Of a DNA stretch of 64,000 bases, positions 21,906 to 32,422 are shown piece by piece. The notes beneath the pieces are model-generated. The model was given only the letters and a program-made list of their open reading frames with translations, was not told the origin of the DNA and did not search any database. This DNA comes from Salvelinus alpinus (taxonomy: Eukaryota > Chordata > Actinopteri > Salmoniformes > Salmonidae), in NCBI RefSeq assembly GCF_045679555.1, contig NC_092094.1:16072612-16136611 (forward strand), read 5' to 3'. Each line of letters opens with the position of its first letter. The stretch's first letter is position 1. Made by a program: the position numbers and the translations under genes.

Positions 21906-22802
21906 AACGTCGTTCGTCTGAGGAAGAAGGAGTAGACCAAAGCGCAGCGTGGTACGTGTTCATGATGTTTTAATATAGCCTGAACACTGAAACAAAAAAC
22001 AAAAGTGGAAAAAAACGCAACAGTTCTGTCAGTCACTCACACGAAACAACTACCCACAAAACACAGGTGGGAAAATGCTACCTAAGTATGGTTCTCAATC
22101 AGAGACAACGATAGACAGCTGCCTCTGATTGAGAACCACACCTGGCCAAACACATAGAAATAGACAACATAGAACAAAAACATAGAATGCCCACCCCAAC
22201 TCACACCCTGACCAACCAAAACAGAGACATAAAAAGGATCTAAGGTCAGGGCGTGACAGTACCCCCCCCCCCCCCCCAAAGGTGCCTAAAGGGCTACCTA
22301 AGTATGAGAACTACACCCGGCCAAACACAAAGAAATAGAAAACATAGAAATAAAGAAACTAGAATGCCCTTCCTAACCTCCTGCCCAATGTATGACCATC
22401 TGGCCTCCAGTGCGTCTCCTCGGCCAGGGATATCCTGCACCAGCCCTACGCACAGTGTCCCCGGTTCACCAGCACAGCGGCCAGATGGTCATACATTGGG
22501 CAGGAGGTTAGGAAGGGCATTCTAGTTTCTTTATTTCTATGTTTTCTATTTCTTTGTGTTTGGCCGGGTGTAGTTCTCAATCAGAGGCAGCTGTCTATCG
22601 TTGTCTCTGATTGAGAACCATACTTAGGTAGCCCTTTTTTCCACCTGTCTTTGTGGGAAGTTGACTTTGTTTAGGGCACATAGCATTTAGCTTCACGGTT
22701 TGTTTTTGTAGTATTTATTGTTTTGTTCGGGGTCATTTTTATTAATAAAAGGAAAATGTACGCTCACGACGCTGCACCTTGGTCCTCTTCTTTAAACAGC
22801 CG
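21906..22802. repeat. Head-to-head palindromic repeat with a perfect 100-bp inverted repeat
   Basis: The two outer ends are inverted relatives (GACCAAAGCGCAGCGTGG versus, reversed, GACCAAGGTGCAGCGTCG). The core has two exact 100-bp arms, 22306-22405 and 22479-22578, around a 73-bp spacer. Both flanks contain a smaller hairpin built on TTCTCAATCAGAG and CTCTGATTGAGAA (22091-22137; 22574-22619). A C16 run lies at 22262-22277. Confidence 0.85.
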
Positions 22803-25375
22803 TGACAACGGAGGATATTTTTGCAGAATTCTGCATGCAGAGTCTCAATTTGGTGTTTGTCCCATTTTGTGAATTCTTGGTTGGTGAGCGGACCCCAGAC
22901 CTCACAACCATAAAGGGCAATGGGTTCTATAACTGATTCAAGTATTTTTGGCCAGATCCTAATGGATATGGTATGTTGAATTTTATGTTCCTTTTGAGGG
23001 CATAGAATGCCCTTCTTGCCTTGTCTCAGATCGTTCACAGCTTTGTGGAAGTTACCTGTGGCGCTGATGTTTAGGCCAAGGTATGTATAGTTTTTTGTGT
23101 GCTCTAGAGCAATGGTGTCTAAATGGAATTTGTATTTGTGGTCTTGGCGACTGGACCTTTTTTGGAACACCATTATTTTGGCCTTACTGAGATTTACTGT
23201 CCAGGCCCAGGTCTGGCAGAATCTGTGCAGAATATCTAGGTGCTGCTGTAGGCCCTCCTTGGTTGGTGACAGAAGCACCAAATCATCACCACACAGTAGA
23301 CATTTGACTTCAGGAACTAGTAGGGTGAGTCTGGGTGCTGCAAACTTTTCTAGTGCCCGCTCCAATTCGTTGATATATATGTTGAAGAGGGTGGGGCTTA
23401 TAAGCTGCATCTCACCCCACCGTGTCTCACCCCACGGCCCTGTGGGAAGAAATGTGTGTGTGTTTTGACTATTTAAACAGCACACCTGTTTGTGTACATG
23501 GATTTTATAATGTCGTATGTTTTTCCCCCACCACTTTCCATCAATTTGTATAGCAGACCCTCATGCCAAAATGAGTCGAAGGCTTTTTTGAAATCAACAA
23601 AGCATGAGAAGACTTTGCCTTTGTTTTGGTTTGTTTTGTCAAGTAGGGTGTGCAGGGTGAATACGTGGTCTGTTGTACGCTAATTTGGTGAAAAGACAAT
23701 TTGACATTTGCTTAGTACATTGTTTTCACTGAGGAAATGTACGAGTCTGCTGTTAATGATAATGCAGAGGATTGTCCCAAGGTTGCTGTTGACGCATAGC
23801 CCACGTTAGTTTTTGAGGTCAAATTTGTCTCCACTTTTGTGGATTGGGGTGATCAGTCCTTGATTCCAAATATTGGGGAAGATGCCAGAGCTAAGGATGA
23901 TGTTAAAGAGTTTTAGTATAGCCAATTGGAATTTGTTGTCTGTATATTTGATCATTTCATTGAAGACACCATCAACACCACATGCCTTTTTGGGTTGGAG
24001 GGTTTTTATTTTGTCCTGTAGCTCATTCAAGGTAATTGGAGAATCCAGTGGGTTCTGGTAGTCTTTAATAGTTGATTCTAAGATTTTTATTTGATCATGT
24101 ATATGTTTTTGCTGTTTGTTCTTTGTTATAGAGCCAAAAAGATTGGAGATTGAAGTGGTTTACCCATACATCTCCATTTTGGATAGATAATTATTCGTGT
24201 TTGTTTAGTGTTTTCCAATTTTACCAGAAATGGTTAGTCTATGGATTCTTCAATTACACTGAGCTGATTTCTGACGTGCTGTTTCTTTTTCCGTAGTGTA
24301 TTTCTGTATTGTTTTAGTGATTCACCGTAGTGAAGGCATAGACTCCGGTTTTCCGGGTCTCTATGTTTTTGGTTGGACAGGTTTCTCAATTTCTTTCTTA
24401 GATTTTTGCAGTCTTCATCAAACCATTTGTCATTGTTGTTCATTTTCTTTGGTTTTCTATTTAAGATTTTTAGATTTGATAGGGAAGCTGAGAGGTCAAA
24501 TATACTGTTAAGATTTTCTGTTGCCAAGTTTACACCTTCGCTATTACAATGGAACATTTTATCCAGGAAGTTGTTTAAAAGGGATTGAATTTGTTGTTGC
24601 CTGATTGTTTTTTGGTATGTTTCCAAACTCCCTTCCTTCCATCTATAGCATTTCTTAATATTACTCAGTTTCTTTGGCTTTGAAGCCTCATGATTGAGTA
24701 TTGCTCTGTTCAAGTAGACTGTGATTTTGCTGTGGTCTGATAGGGGTGTCAGTCTGACTGAACGCTCTGAGAGACTCTGGGTTGAGGTCAGTGATAAAGT
24801 AGTCTACAGTACTACTGCCAAGAGATGAGCTATAGGTGTACCTACCATAGGAGTCCCCTCGAAGCCTACCATTGACTACGTACATACCCAGCGTGCGACA
24901 AAGCTGCAGGAGTTGTGACCCGTTTTTGTTGGTTATGTTGTCATAGTTGTGCCTAGGGGGGCATATGGGGGAGGGAATGCTGTCACCTCCAGGCAGGTGT
25001 TTGGTCTCCCTGTGTGCTGAGGGTGTCAGGTTCTTGTCCGTTTCTGGCATTTAGGTCGCCACAGACTAGTACATGTCCCTGGGCCTGGAAATGATTGATT
25101 TCCCCCTCCAGGTTGGAGAAGCTGTCTTCATTAAAGAATGGGGATTCTATGGGGGTATATAGGTAGCACACAGGAGGACATTTTTCTCTGTTAAGAGCAT
25201 TTCCTTTTGAATTTCTAGCCAAATGTAAAATGTTCCTGTTTTGATTAATTTAATGGAGTGAGTTAGGTCTGCTCTATACCAAATTAGCATACCCCCTGAG
25301 TCCCTTCCCTGTTTCACACCTGGTAGTTTGGTGGATGGGACTACCAGCTCTCCGTAACCTGTGTTTACACAGGTT
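22803..25375 (-). mobile_element. APE-type LINE (non-LTR retrotransposon), 3'-truncated and decayed
   Basis: Minus-strand fragments in the order endonuclease then reverse transcriptase. Endonuclease: LVCGDLNARNG near 25060 and SSTVDYFITDL near 24810. Spacer region 24234-24713. RT: KKACGVDGVFNEMIK near 23970, LISPTLFNIYINELE near 23390, and LLCGDDLVLLSP near 23290, where the usual Y/F-A-D-D box reads C-G-D-D. RT thumb and connection run to 22810. Several frame changes; no 3' UTR. Clade not resolved by eye. Confidence 0.8.
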
Positions 25376-26616
25376 AGTTTACTTACACTTAGGTTGGTCA
25401 TTAAAACTCGTTTTTCAACCACTCCACAAATTTCTTGTTAACAAACTATAGTTTTGGCAAGTCGGTTAGGACATCTACTTTGTGCATGACACAAGTAATT
25501 TTTCCAATAATTGTTTACAGACAGATTATTTCACTTATAATTCACTGTATCACTATTCCAGTTGGTCAGAAGTTTACATACACTAAGTTGACTGTGCCTT
25601 CAAACAGCTTGGAAAATTCCCGAAAAGGATGTCATGGCTTTAGAAGCTTCTGATAGGCTAATTGACATAATTTTTGTCAAATTGTAGCCCTCCACAAGTC
25701 TGGTTCATACTTGGGAGCAATTTCCAAATGCCTGAAGGTACCACGTTCATCTGTACAAACAATAGTACGCAAGTATAAACACCATGGGACCACGCAGCCG
25801 TCATACCGCTCAGGAAGGAGACACGTTCTGTCTCCTAGAGATGAACGTACTTTGGTGCGAAAAGTGTAAATCAATCACAGAACAACACCAAAGGAAACGG
25901 GTACAAAAGTATCTATATCCACAGTAAAACGAGTCCTATATCGGCATAGCCTGAAATTCCGCTCAGCAAGGAATAAGCCACTGCTCCAAAACCGCCATAA
26001 AAAAGCCAGACTATGGTTTACAACTGCACAAGTGGACAAAGATCATACATTTTTTTCATCATGTCCTCTGGTATGATGAAAGAAAAAAAGAACTGTTTGG
26101 TCTTTGAAATAGACAATGACCCCAAGCATACTTCCAAAGTTGTGGCAAAATGGCTTAAGGACAACAAAGTCAAGGTATTCGAGTGGCCATCACAAATCCC
26201 TGACCTCAATCCTATAGAAAATCTGTGAGCAGAACTGAAAAAGCGTGTGCGAGCAAGGAGGCCTACAAACCTGACTCAGTTACACCAGCTCTGTCAGGAA
26301 GAATGGGCCAAAATTCACCCAACTTATTGTGGAAGGCTACCTGAAACGTTTGACCCAAGTTAAACAATTGAAAGGCAATGATTCCAAATACTAATTGAGT
26401 GTATGTAAACTTCTGACCCACTGGGAATATGATGAAAGAATTTAAAGTTGAAATAAATAATTCTCTCTACTATTATTCTGACATTTCACATTCTTAAAAT
26501 AAAGTGGTGATCCTAACTGACCTAAGACAGGGTATTTTTATGGGGATTAAATGTCAGGAATTGTGAAAAACAGTATGTATTTGGCTAAGTTGTATGTAAA
26601 CTTCCGACTTCAACTG
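25376..26616 (+). mobile_element. Sleeping Beauty-type Tc1 relic
   Basis: Right end CCGACTTCAACTG at TA 26617-26618. The left end is eroded but the internal direct repeat GTCAGAAGTTTACATACAC (near 25564) and the flanking region match the IR/DR architecture of the salmonid Tc1 lineage from which Sleeping Beauty was reconstructed. Transposase remnants on + strand: second Asp block [10 protein letters not shown] and [10 protein letters not shown] at 26110-26228. About 0.4 kb of the interior, including the first catalytic block, is deleted; stops are present. Confidence 0.8.
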
Positions 26617-26618
26617 TA

Positions 26619-29600
26619 TTTGTAGTTGTCCACATATTCTAAGTCAGAAACGTCCAGAGTAGTGATGCTAGTCAGGCGGGCGGGTGCAGGCAGCAATTGG
26701 TTGAAGAGCATGCATTTAGTTTTACTAGCATTTAAAAGCAGTTGGAGGCCACGGAAGGACAGTTGTATGCCATTGAAGCTCGTTTGGAGATTTGTTAAGT
26801 GTCAAAAGAAGGGCCAGATGTATACAGAATGGTGTCGTCTGCGTAGATATATACATATACATTGATATATACAGAGAAAAGAGTCGGCCCGAGAATTGAA
26901 CCCTGTAGCACCCCCATAGAGACTGCCAGAGGTCCGGACAACAGGCCCTCCGATTTGACACACTGAACTCTATCAGAGAAGTAGTTGGTGAACCAGGCGA
27001 GGCAGTCATTTGAGAAACCAAGGCTATTGAGTCTGCCGATAAGAATGCGGTGATTGACAGAGTCGAAAGCCTTGGCCAGGTTAATGAAGACGGCTCCACA
27101 GTACTGTCTTTTATCGATGGCGGTTATGATATCGTTTAGGACCTTGAGCGTGGCTGAGGTGCACCCATGACCAGCTCGGAAACCAGATTGCATATTGGAG
27201 AAGGTACGGTGGGATTCGAAATGGTCGATGATCTGTTTGTAAACTTGGCTTTTGAAGATTTTAGAAAGGCAGGGCAGGATGGATATAGGTCTACAACAGT
27301 TTGGGTCTAGAGTGTCTCCCCCTTTGAAGAGGGGGATGACCGCAGCAGCTTCCCAATCTTTGGTGATCTCAGACGATACGAAAGAGGTTGAACAGGCTAG
27401 TAATAGGGGTTACAACAATTTTGGCGGATCATTTTAGAAAGAGAGGGTCCAGATTGTCTAGCCCAGCTGATTTGTAGGGATCCAGATTTTGCAGCTCTTT
27501 CAGAACATCAGCTGTCTGGATTTGGGTGAAGGAGAAACGGGGGGGGCTTGGGTAAGTTGCTGCAGGGGATGCAGAGCTGTGGCCGGGGTAGGGGTAGTCA
27601 GGTGGAAAGCATGGCCAGCCGTAGAAAATGCTTATCGAAATTATTGATTATCGTAGATTTATCGGTGGTGACAGTGTTTCCTAGCCTCAGTGCAGTGGGC
27701 AGCTGGGAGGCGATGCTCTTATTCTCCATGGACTTTACAGTGTCACAGAACTTTTTGGAGTTTGTGTTACAGGATGCAAATTTCTGTTTAAAAAAGCTAG
27801 CCTTAGCTTTCCTAACTGACTGTGTATATTGGTTCCTGACTTCCCTGAAAACTTGCATATCGCGGGGGCTATTCGATGCTAATGCAGAATGCCACAGGAT
27901 GTTTTTGTACTGGTCAAGGGCAGTCAAGTGGTGTGAACCAAGGGCTATATCGGTTCATAGTTCTACATGCTTATGTAAGATGGGGAGGAAATCACTTTTA
28001 AAAGAGCAACCAGGCATCCTCTACTGACAGGATGAGGTCAATATCCTTCCATGATATCAGGGTCAGGTCGATTAGAAAGGCCTCCTCGCTGAAGTGTTTT
28101 AGGGAGCTTTTAAACATTGATGAGGGGTGGTCGTTTGACTGCGGACCCATTACAGACGCAGGCAATGAGGCAGTGATCTCTGAGATCCTGGTTGAAGACA
28201 GCAGAAGTGTATTTAGAGGGCAAGTTGGTCAGGATGATATCTTAGAGGGTGCCCATGGTTACGGATTTAGGGTTGTGCCTGGTAGGTTCCTTGATAATTT
28301 GTTTGAGATTGAGGGCATCTAGTTTAGATTGTAGGACAGCCAGGGTGTTAAGCAAATCCCAGTTTAGGTCACCTAACAGTACGAACTCTGAAGATAGATG
28401 GGGGGCAATCAATTCACATATGGTGTCCAGGGCACAGCTGGGGGCTGAGGGGGGGTATATAACAAGTGGCAACGGTTGTTTCTGGAAAGGTGGATTTTTA
28501 AAAGTAGAAGCTTGAATTGTTTGGGCACAGACCTGGATAGTATGACAGAACTCTGCAGGCTATCTCTGCAGTAGCTTGCAACTCCGCCCCCTTTGGCAGT
28601 TCTATCTTGTTGGAAAATGTTGTAGTTGGGGATGGAAATGTCAGGATTTTTGGTGGCCTTCCTAAGCCAGGATTCAGACACGGCTAGGACAACAGGGTTG
28701 GCGGAGTGTGCTAAAGCAGTGAATAAAACAAGCTTAGGGAGGAGGCTTCTGATGTTAACATGCTTGAAACAAAGGCTTTTACGGATACAGAAGTCAACAA
28801 ATGAGAGCACCTGGGGAATAGGAGTGGTGCTGGGGGCTGCAGGGCCTGGGTTAACCTCTACATCACCAGAGGAACATAGGAGCAGTAGGATAAGGGTACG
28901 CCTAAAGGCTATAAGAAAAGGTTGTCTAGTGAGTTCGGAACAGAGAGTAAAATTAGAAGATTTCTGGGCTTAGAAGAATATATTCAAGGCATAATGTACA
29001 GACAAGGGTATGGTAGGATGTGAGTACAGTGGAGGTAAACCTATGCATTGAGTGATGATGAGAGGTTTGGTCTAGCGGCACCAGTTAATCCAGGTGAGGT
29101 CACCGCATGTGTGGGGGGTGTGACAAATGGGCTATCTAAGGCATGTAGGGCAGGGGGGCTCTACAGTGAAATGAGACAATAATAACTAACCAAAACAGCA
29201 ATAGACAAGGCATATTGACATTAGGGAGAGGCATGTGTAGCCAAGTGATCATAGGGTCCAATGAGCAGCAATAGGTGAGTCAGGGTGTCGTTCAGTAGTC
29301 GCTACTACGGTAGGCAAGCTGGAGACATGACGATTCGGACAGCTAGCGGGTCGGGGCCTTGCAGAGGGGCCTTCGGCGACGTCGCAACGGAAGAGCCTTT
29401 TGAAACAACCATGGACGATTACATTGGCAGAGCAGTCGTGATGGCTCGACAGGGCTCCGTGTCGGCAATAAAGGGTCCAGGCCAATTGGCAAAAGAGGTA
29501 TTGTAGCCCAGGAATTAGCTGGTAGACCTCTTCGGCTAGCCAGGAGATGGGCCTAGCTCGAGGCTAGCTCAAGGTTAACTGGTGCTTGCTTCGGGATAGA

Positions 29601-29657
29601 GGCGTTAGCCAGCAGTAGCCATTCGAATGCGGCTTGCTAGCTTCACGACGTGCCAGA
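26619..29657 (-). mobile_element. LINE of the CR1/L2/Rex type, 3'-truncated
   Basis: Minus strand, 5' to 3': GC-rich 5' region (about 28990-29657); endonuclease with LAVSESWLRKA near 28680, DRTAKGGGVASYCRD near 28590 and LLGDLNWDLL near 28370; RT with FRAGHGCTSA near 27180, KAFDSVNHR near 27060, GVLQGSILGP near 26905 and YADDTILYT near 26845. Catalytic YADD is kept, but stops and frame changes break the frame and sequence ends at the Sleeping Beauty-type terminus. Confidence 0.8.
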
Positions 29658-30515
29658 CTTCAGTGGGTTGAGTCACTGACGTGATCTTCCTGTCCGGTTT
29701 TGCCCCCCTTCGGACTTGGCGGTGGAGGACATCTTTGTGGGCTATACTCAGCCTTGTCTCAGGGTAGTTAGTTGGTGGTCTCCTGATATACCCTCTACTG
29801 GTGTGGGGGCTGTGCTTTGGCAAAGTGGATGGGGTTATATCCTGCCTGGTTGGCCCTGTCCGGGGGTATCGTCAGACAGGGCCACAGTGTCCCCCGACCC
29901 CCCCATTCTCAGCATCCAGTATCTATGCTGCAATAGTCTATGTGCTGGGGGGCTAGGGTCAGTCTGTCCTCTGGTGTAATTATCCTGTCTTATCTGGTGT
30001 CCTGTGTAAACTTAAGTATGCACCCATCTCTCTCTCTCTGCCCTCCCAGAGAACCTGAGCCGTAGGACCATGCCTCAGGACTACCTGGCCTGATGACTCC
30101 TGGCTGTGTCCGTCCCCAGTCCACCTGGTCGTGCTGCTGATCCAGTTTCTGCTGTATGGCCTGTGGCTATGGAATCCTGAGGTGCTAACCTGTTGCACCC
30201 TCTACAACCACTGATTATTATTTGACCCTGCTGGTCATCTATGAACGTTTGAACATCTTGAAGTAAAATCTGGCCTTAATGGCCATGTACGCTTATAATC
30301 TCCACCCAGCACAGCCAGAAGAGGAATGGCCACCCCTCAGGGCCTGGTTCCTCTCTAGGTTTCTTCCTAGGTTCCTGCCTTTCTAGGGAGTTTTTCCTAG
30401 CCACCATGCTTCTAGATCTGCATTGCTTGCTGTTTGGGGTTTCAGGCTGGGTTTCTGTATAAGCACTTTGTGACATCTGCTGTTGTAAAAAAAGCTTCAT
30501 AAATACATTTGATTT
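29658..30515 (+). mobile_element. LINE 3' end (3' UTR), plus orientation
   Basis: Non-coding 0.86 kb, the reverse-oriented counterpart of 61380-62350: shared blocks include TATACTCAGCCTTGTCTCA, GGCCCTGTCCGGGGGTATCG, and the tail GCAAGCAATG... seen reversed as GCATTGCTTGCTGTTTGGGG. Ends in AATACATTTGATTTT. A 5'-truncated LINE insertion. Confidence 0.7.
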
Positions 30516-31257
30516 TATTGAATATAAAGTGTTATGTTTGGTGCAAGCCCAACACAACACACTCTTCATATTTTCAAGCATGGTGGTGGCTGTATCATGT
30601 TATGGGTATACTTGTCATTGGCAAGGACTAGGGAGTTTTTTAGGATAAAAATAAACAGAATAGAGCTAAGCAGAGGCAAAATCTTAAAGGAAAACCTGGT
30701 TCAGTCTTTTTTCCACAGACACTGGGAGATAAATTCACCTTTCAGCAGGACAATAACCTAAAACACAAGGCCAACTATACTGCTGCTTACCAAGATGACG
30801 TTGAAGGTTCCTGAGTGGCCTTGTTACAGTTTTGACTCAAATCTGCTTGAAAATCTATGGCAAGACTTGAAAATGGCTGTCTAGCAATGATCAACAACCA
30901 ATTTGACAGAGCTTGAACATTTTTTTAAACAATAATGTGAAAATATTGTACAATTCATGTGTGCAAAGCTCTTAGTGACGTACCCAGAAAGACTCACAGC
31001 TGTAATCGCTGCCAAAGGTGATTCTAACATGTATTGACTCAGGGGTGTGAAAACTTATGTAAATATGATATTTCTGTATTTAATTTTCAATAAATGTGTT
31101 AAAATTTCTAAAAACATGTTTTCACTTTGTCATTATAGGCGTATTGTATGTAGATGGGTGAGAAGAACATATATTTAATACATTTTGAATTCAGGCTGTA
31201 ACATAACAAAATGTGGAATAAGTAAAGGTGTATGAATACTTTCTGAAGGCACTGTAG

Positions 31258-31742
31258 GTATGATGCCTTACTCTGAATGAGGTCCCTTGCTGAGACAACA
31301 TGGCTGCGTTCACACAGGCAGACAAATTCTGATATTTTTTATGTAACTAGAGCGCTCCCTAATCCAGCCAATCCAGAGAGGAATCCAGATGCTCCAAAAC
31401 CGGAAGTACACCGAAATAGACGCAATAAAGTGGAAACTGAGATATTGCTACAGCAACATGCAATAGGAGGGTCGACACAGTTAAGGCTTTGACGTTTTTT
31501 TCAGAGAGACGCCGATATACAGTTGGTATTTGGCGACATCGTACATAGTTATCAGCGTGGACGAAATGTCATATCACAGTTTTTAATCCTGGTTACTAGC
31601 TAGCTAACGTTAGCCAGCTAAACTGTTGTTGATTTACCAGTCGTCCATATACCTAGCTAGCTAGCCAAGGAGGATACATATCAAACGTTACCACGGTTTT
31701 AGCTACAAATAATGAAGTTAACGTTTTCTAAGTAACTCTAAA
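31258..31742 (+). promoter_or_regulatory. amfr: Upstream region of amfr
   Basis: Non-coding sequence between the nested transposon and a TTAA MITE. An ETS/GABP-type motif ACCGGAAGT lies at 31399-31407, and CTAGCTAGCTAAC-like low-complexity sequence at about 31598-31665. Position suggests promoter or 5' UTR; no TATA box or start site can be placed. Confidence 0.35.
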
Positions 31743-31746
31743 TTAA

Positions 31747-32076
31747 ATGTGCACTAGGCATAAATCGCTGCGCCATTTCCTGCTTGCTTGCTAAAATTCT
31801 AATAGTTCGCCTAATTTCAGTTTGTGATAAAACAGAATCAGTGTACCATATAAACAGTCGATAAATATATTTTCAATAACCAAAAATATAGTATTTTCAT
31901 CTGTTTGAAGCTGGTGTCTGAACTGAAAGTAAAATAGAAAATGTAAAACGGGAAGGAAAGATATAGCGCACACAACATATCTACCGCTTGGACTTGCTTT
32001 CAATGAGAATTACATATCTATTACCTAAATTTCTATGTGTATTTGGTGGGGTCTTCCAAAAAGTGACATTTCAGCT
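31747..32076. mobile_element. TTAA-flanked MITE, copy 2, just upstream of amfr
   Basis: 330 bp between TTAA 31743-31746 and TTAA 32077-32080, reverse-oriented relative of 4086-4440. It ends exactly 100 bp before the amfr start codon, so it is in the 5' UTR or core promoter. Confidence 0.7.
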
Positions 32077-32176
32077 TTAAATCAGTAGTTGATAAAAAAT
32101 CTCTCGAAATAGTTGGTGTTCACTCAATACGTATTTATTTGAACTTTCCAAAGTGGCAAACCTTGCACCAGTCAAT

Positions 32177-32422
32177 ATGCCTTTGCTGTTTTTGGAGAGA
32201 TTTCCATGGCCCAGTTTGCAGACATACACAGCTCTGAGTGCTGTATTTCTCGCTGGGTCAATATTGAGTGGCTACTGTACTGTCCCAGAGCCAGTAGAGT
32301 ACACACAGACACAGAGCAGTACTCCTGTAGAAAGTGATGATGATGAGGACCCAATCACCAGCCTTAGCGATGTGGCAGCCACTGTCCGGTTGTACCTGGT
32401 CTCAGACACTGTTTTTGTTTGG
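32177..32422 (+). CDS. amfr: amfr coding exon 1
   Basis: Encodes residues 1-82, from [12 protein letters not shown] through the acidic linker ESDDDEDP to SDTVFVW; donor TGG|gtaagt, phase 0. First membrane segment is at about residues 18-35. Confidence 0.96.

Noticed and set aside
22742..23485. Host gene encoding a 247-residue protein
   Set aside because: It is the reverse-transcriptase C-terminal half of a decayed LINE, with GDDLVLLSP and flanking LINE sequence.
32153..32176. In-frame GTG upstream as amfr start
   Set aside because: GTG is not expected as a vertebrate start and ATG 32177 gives the conserved family N terminus.
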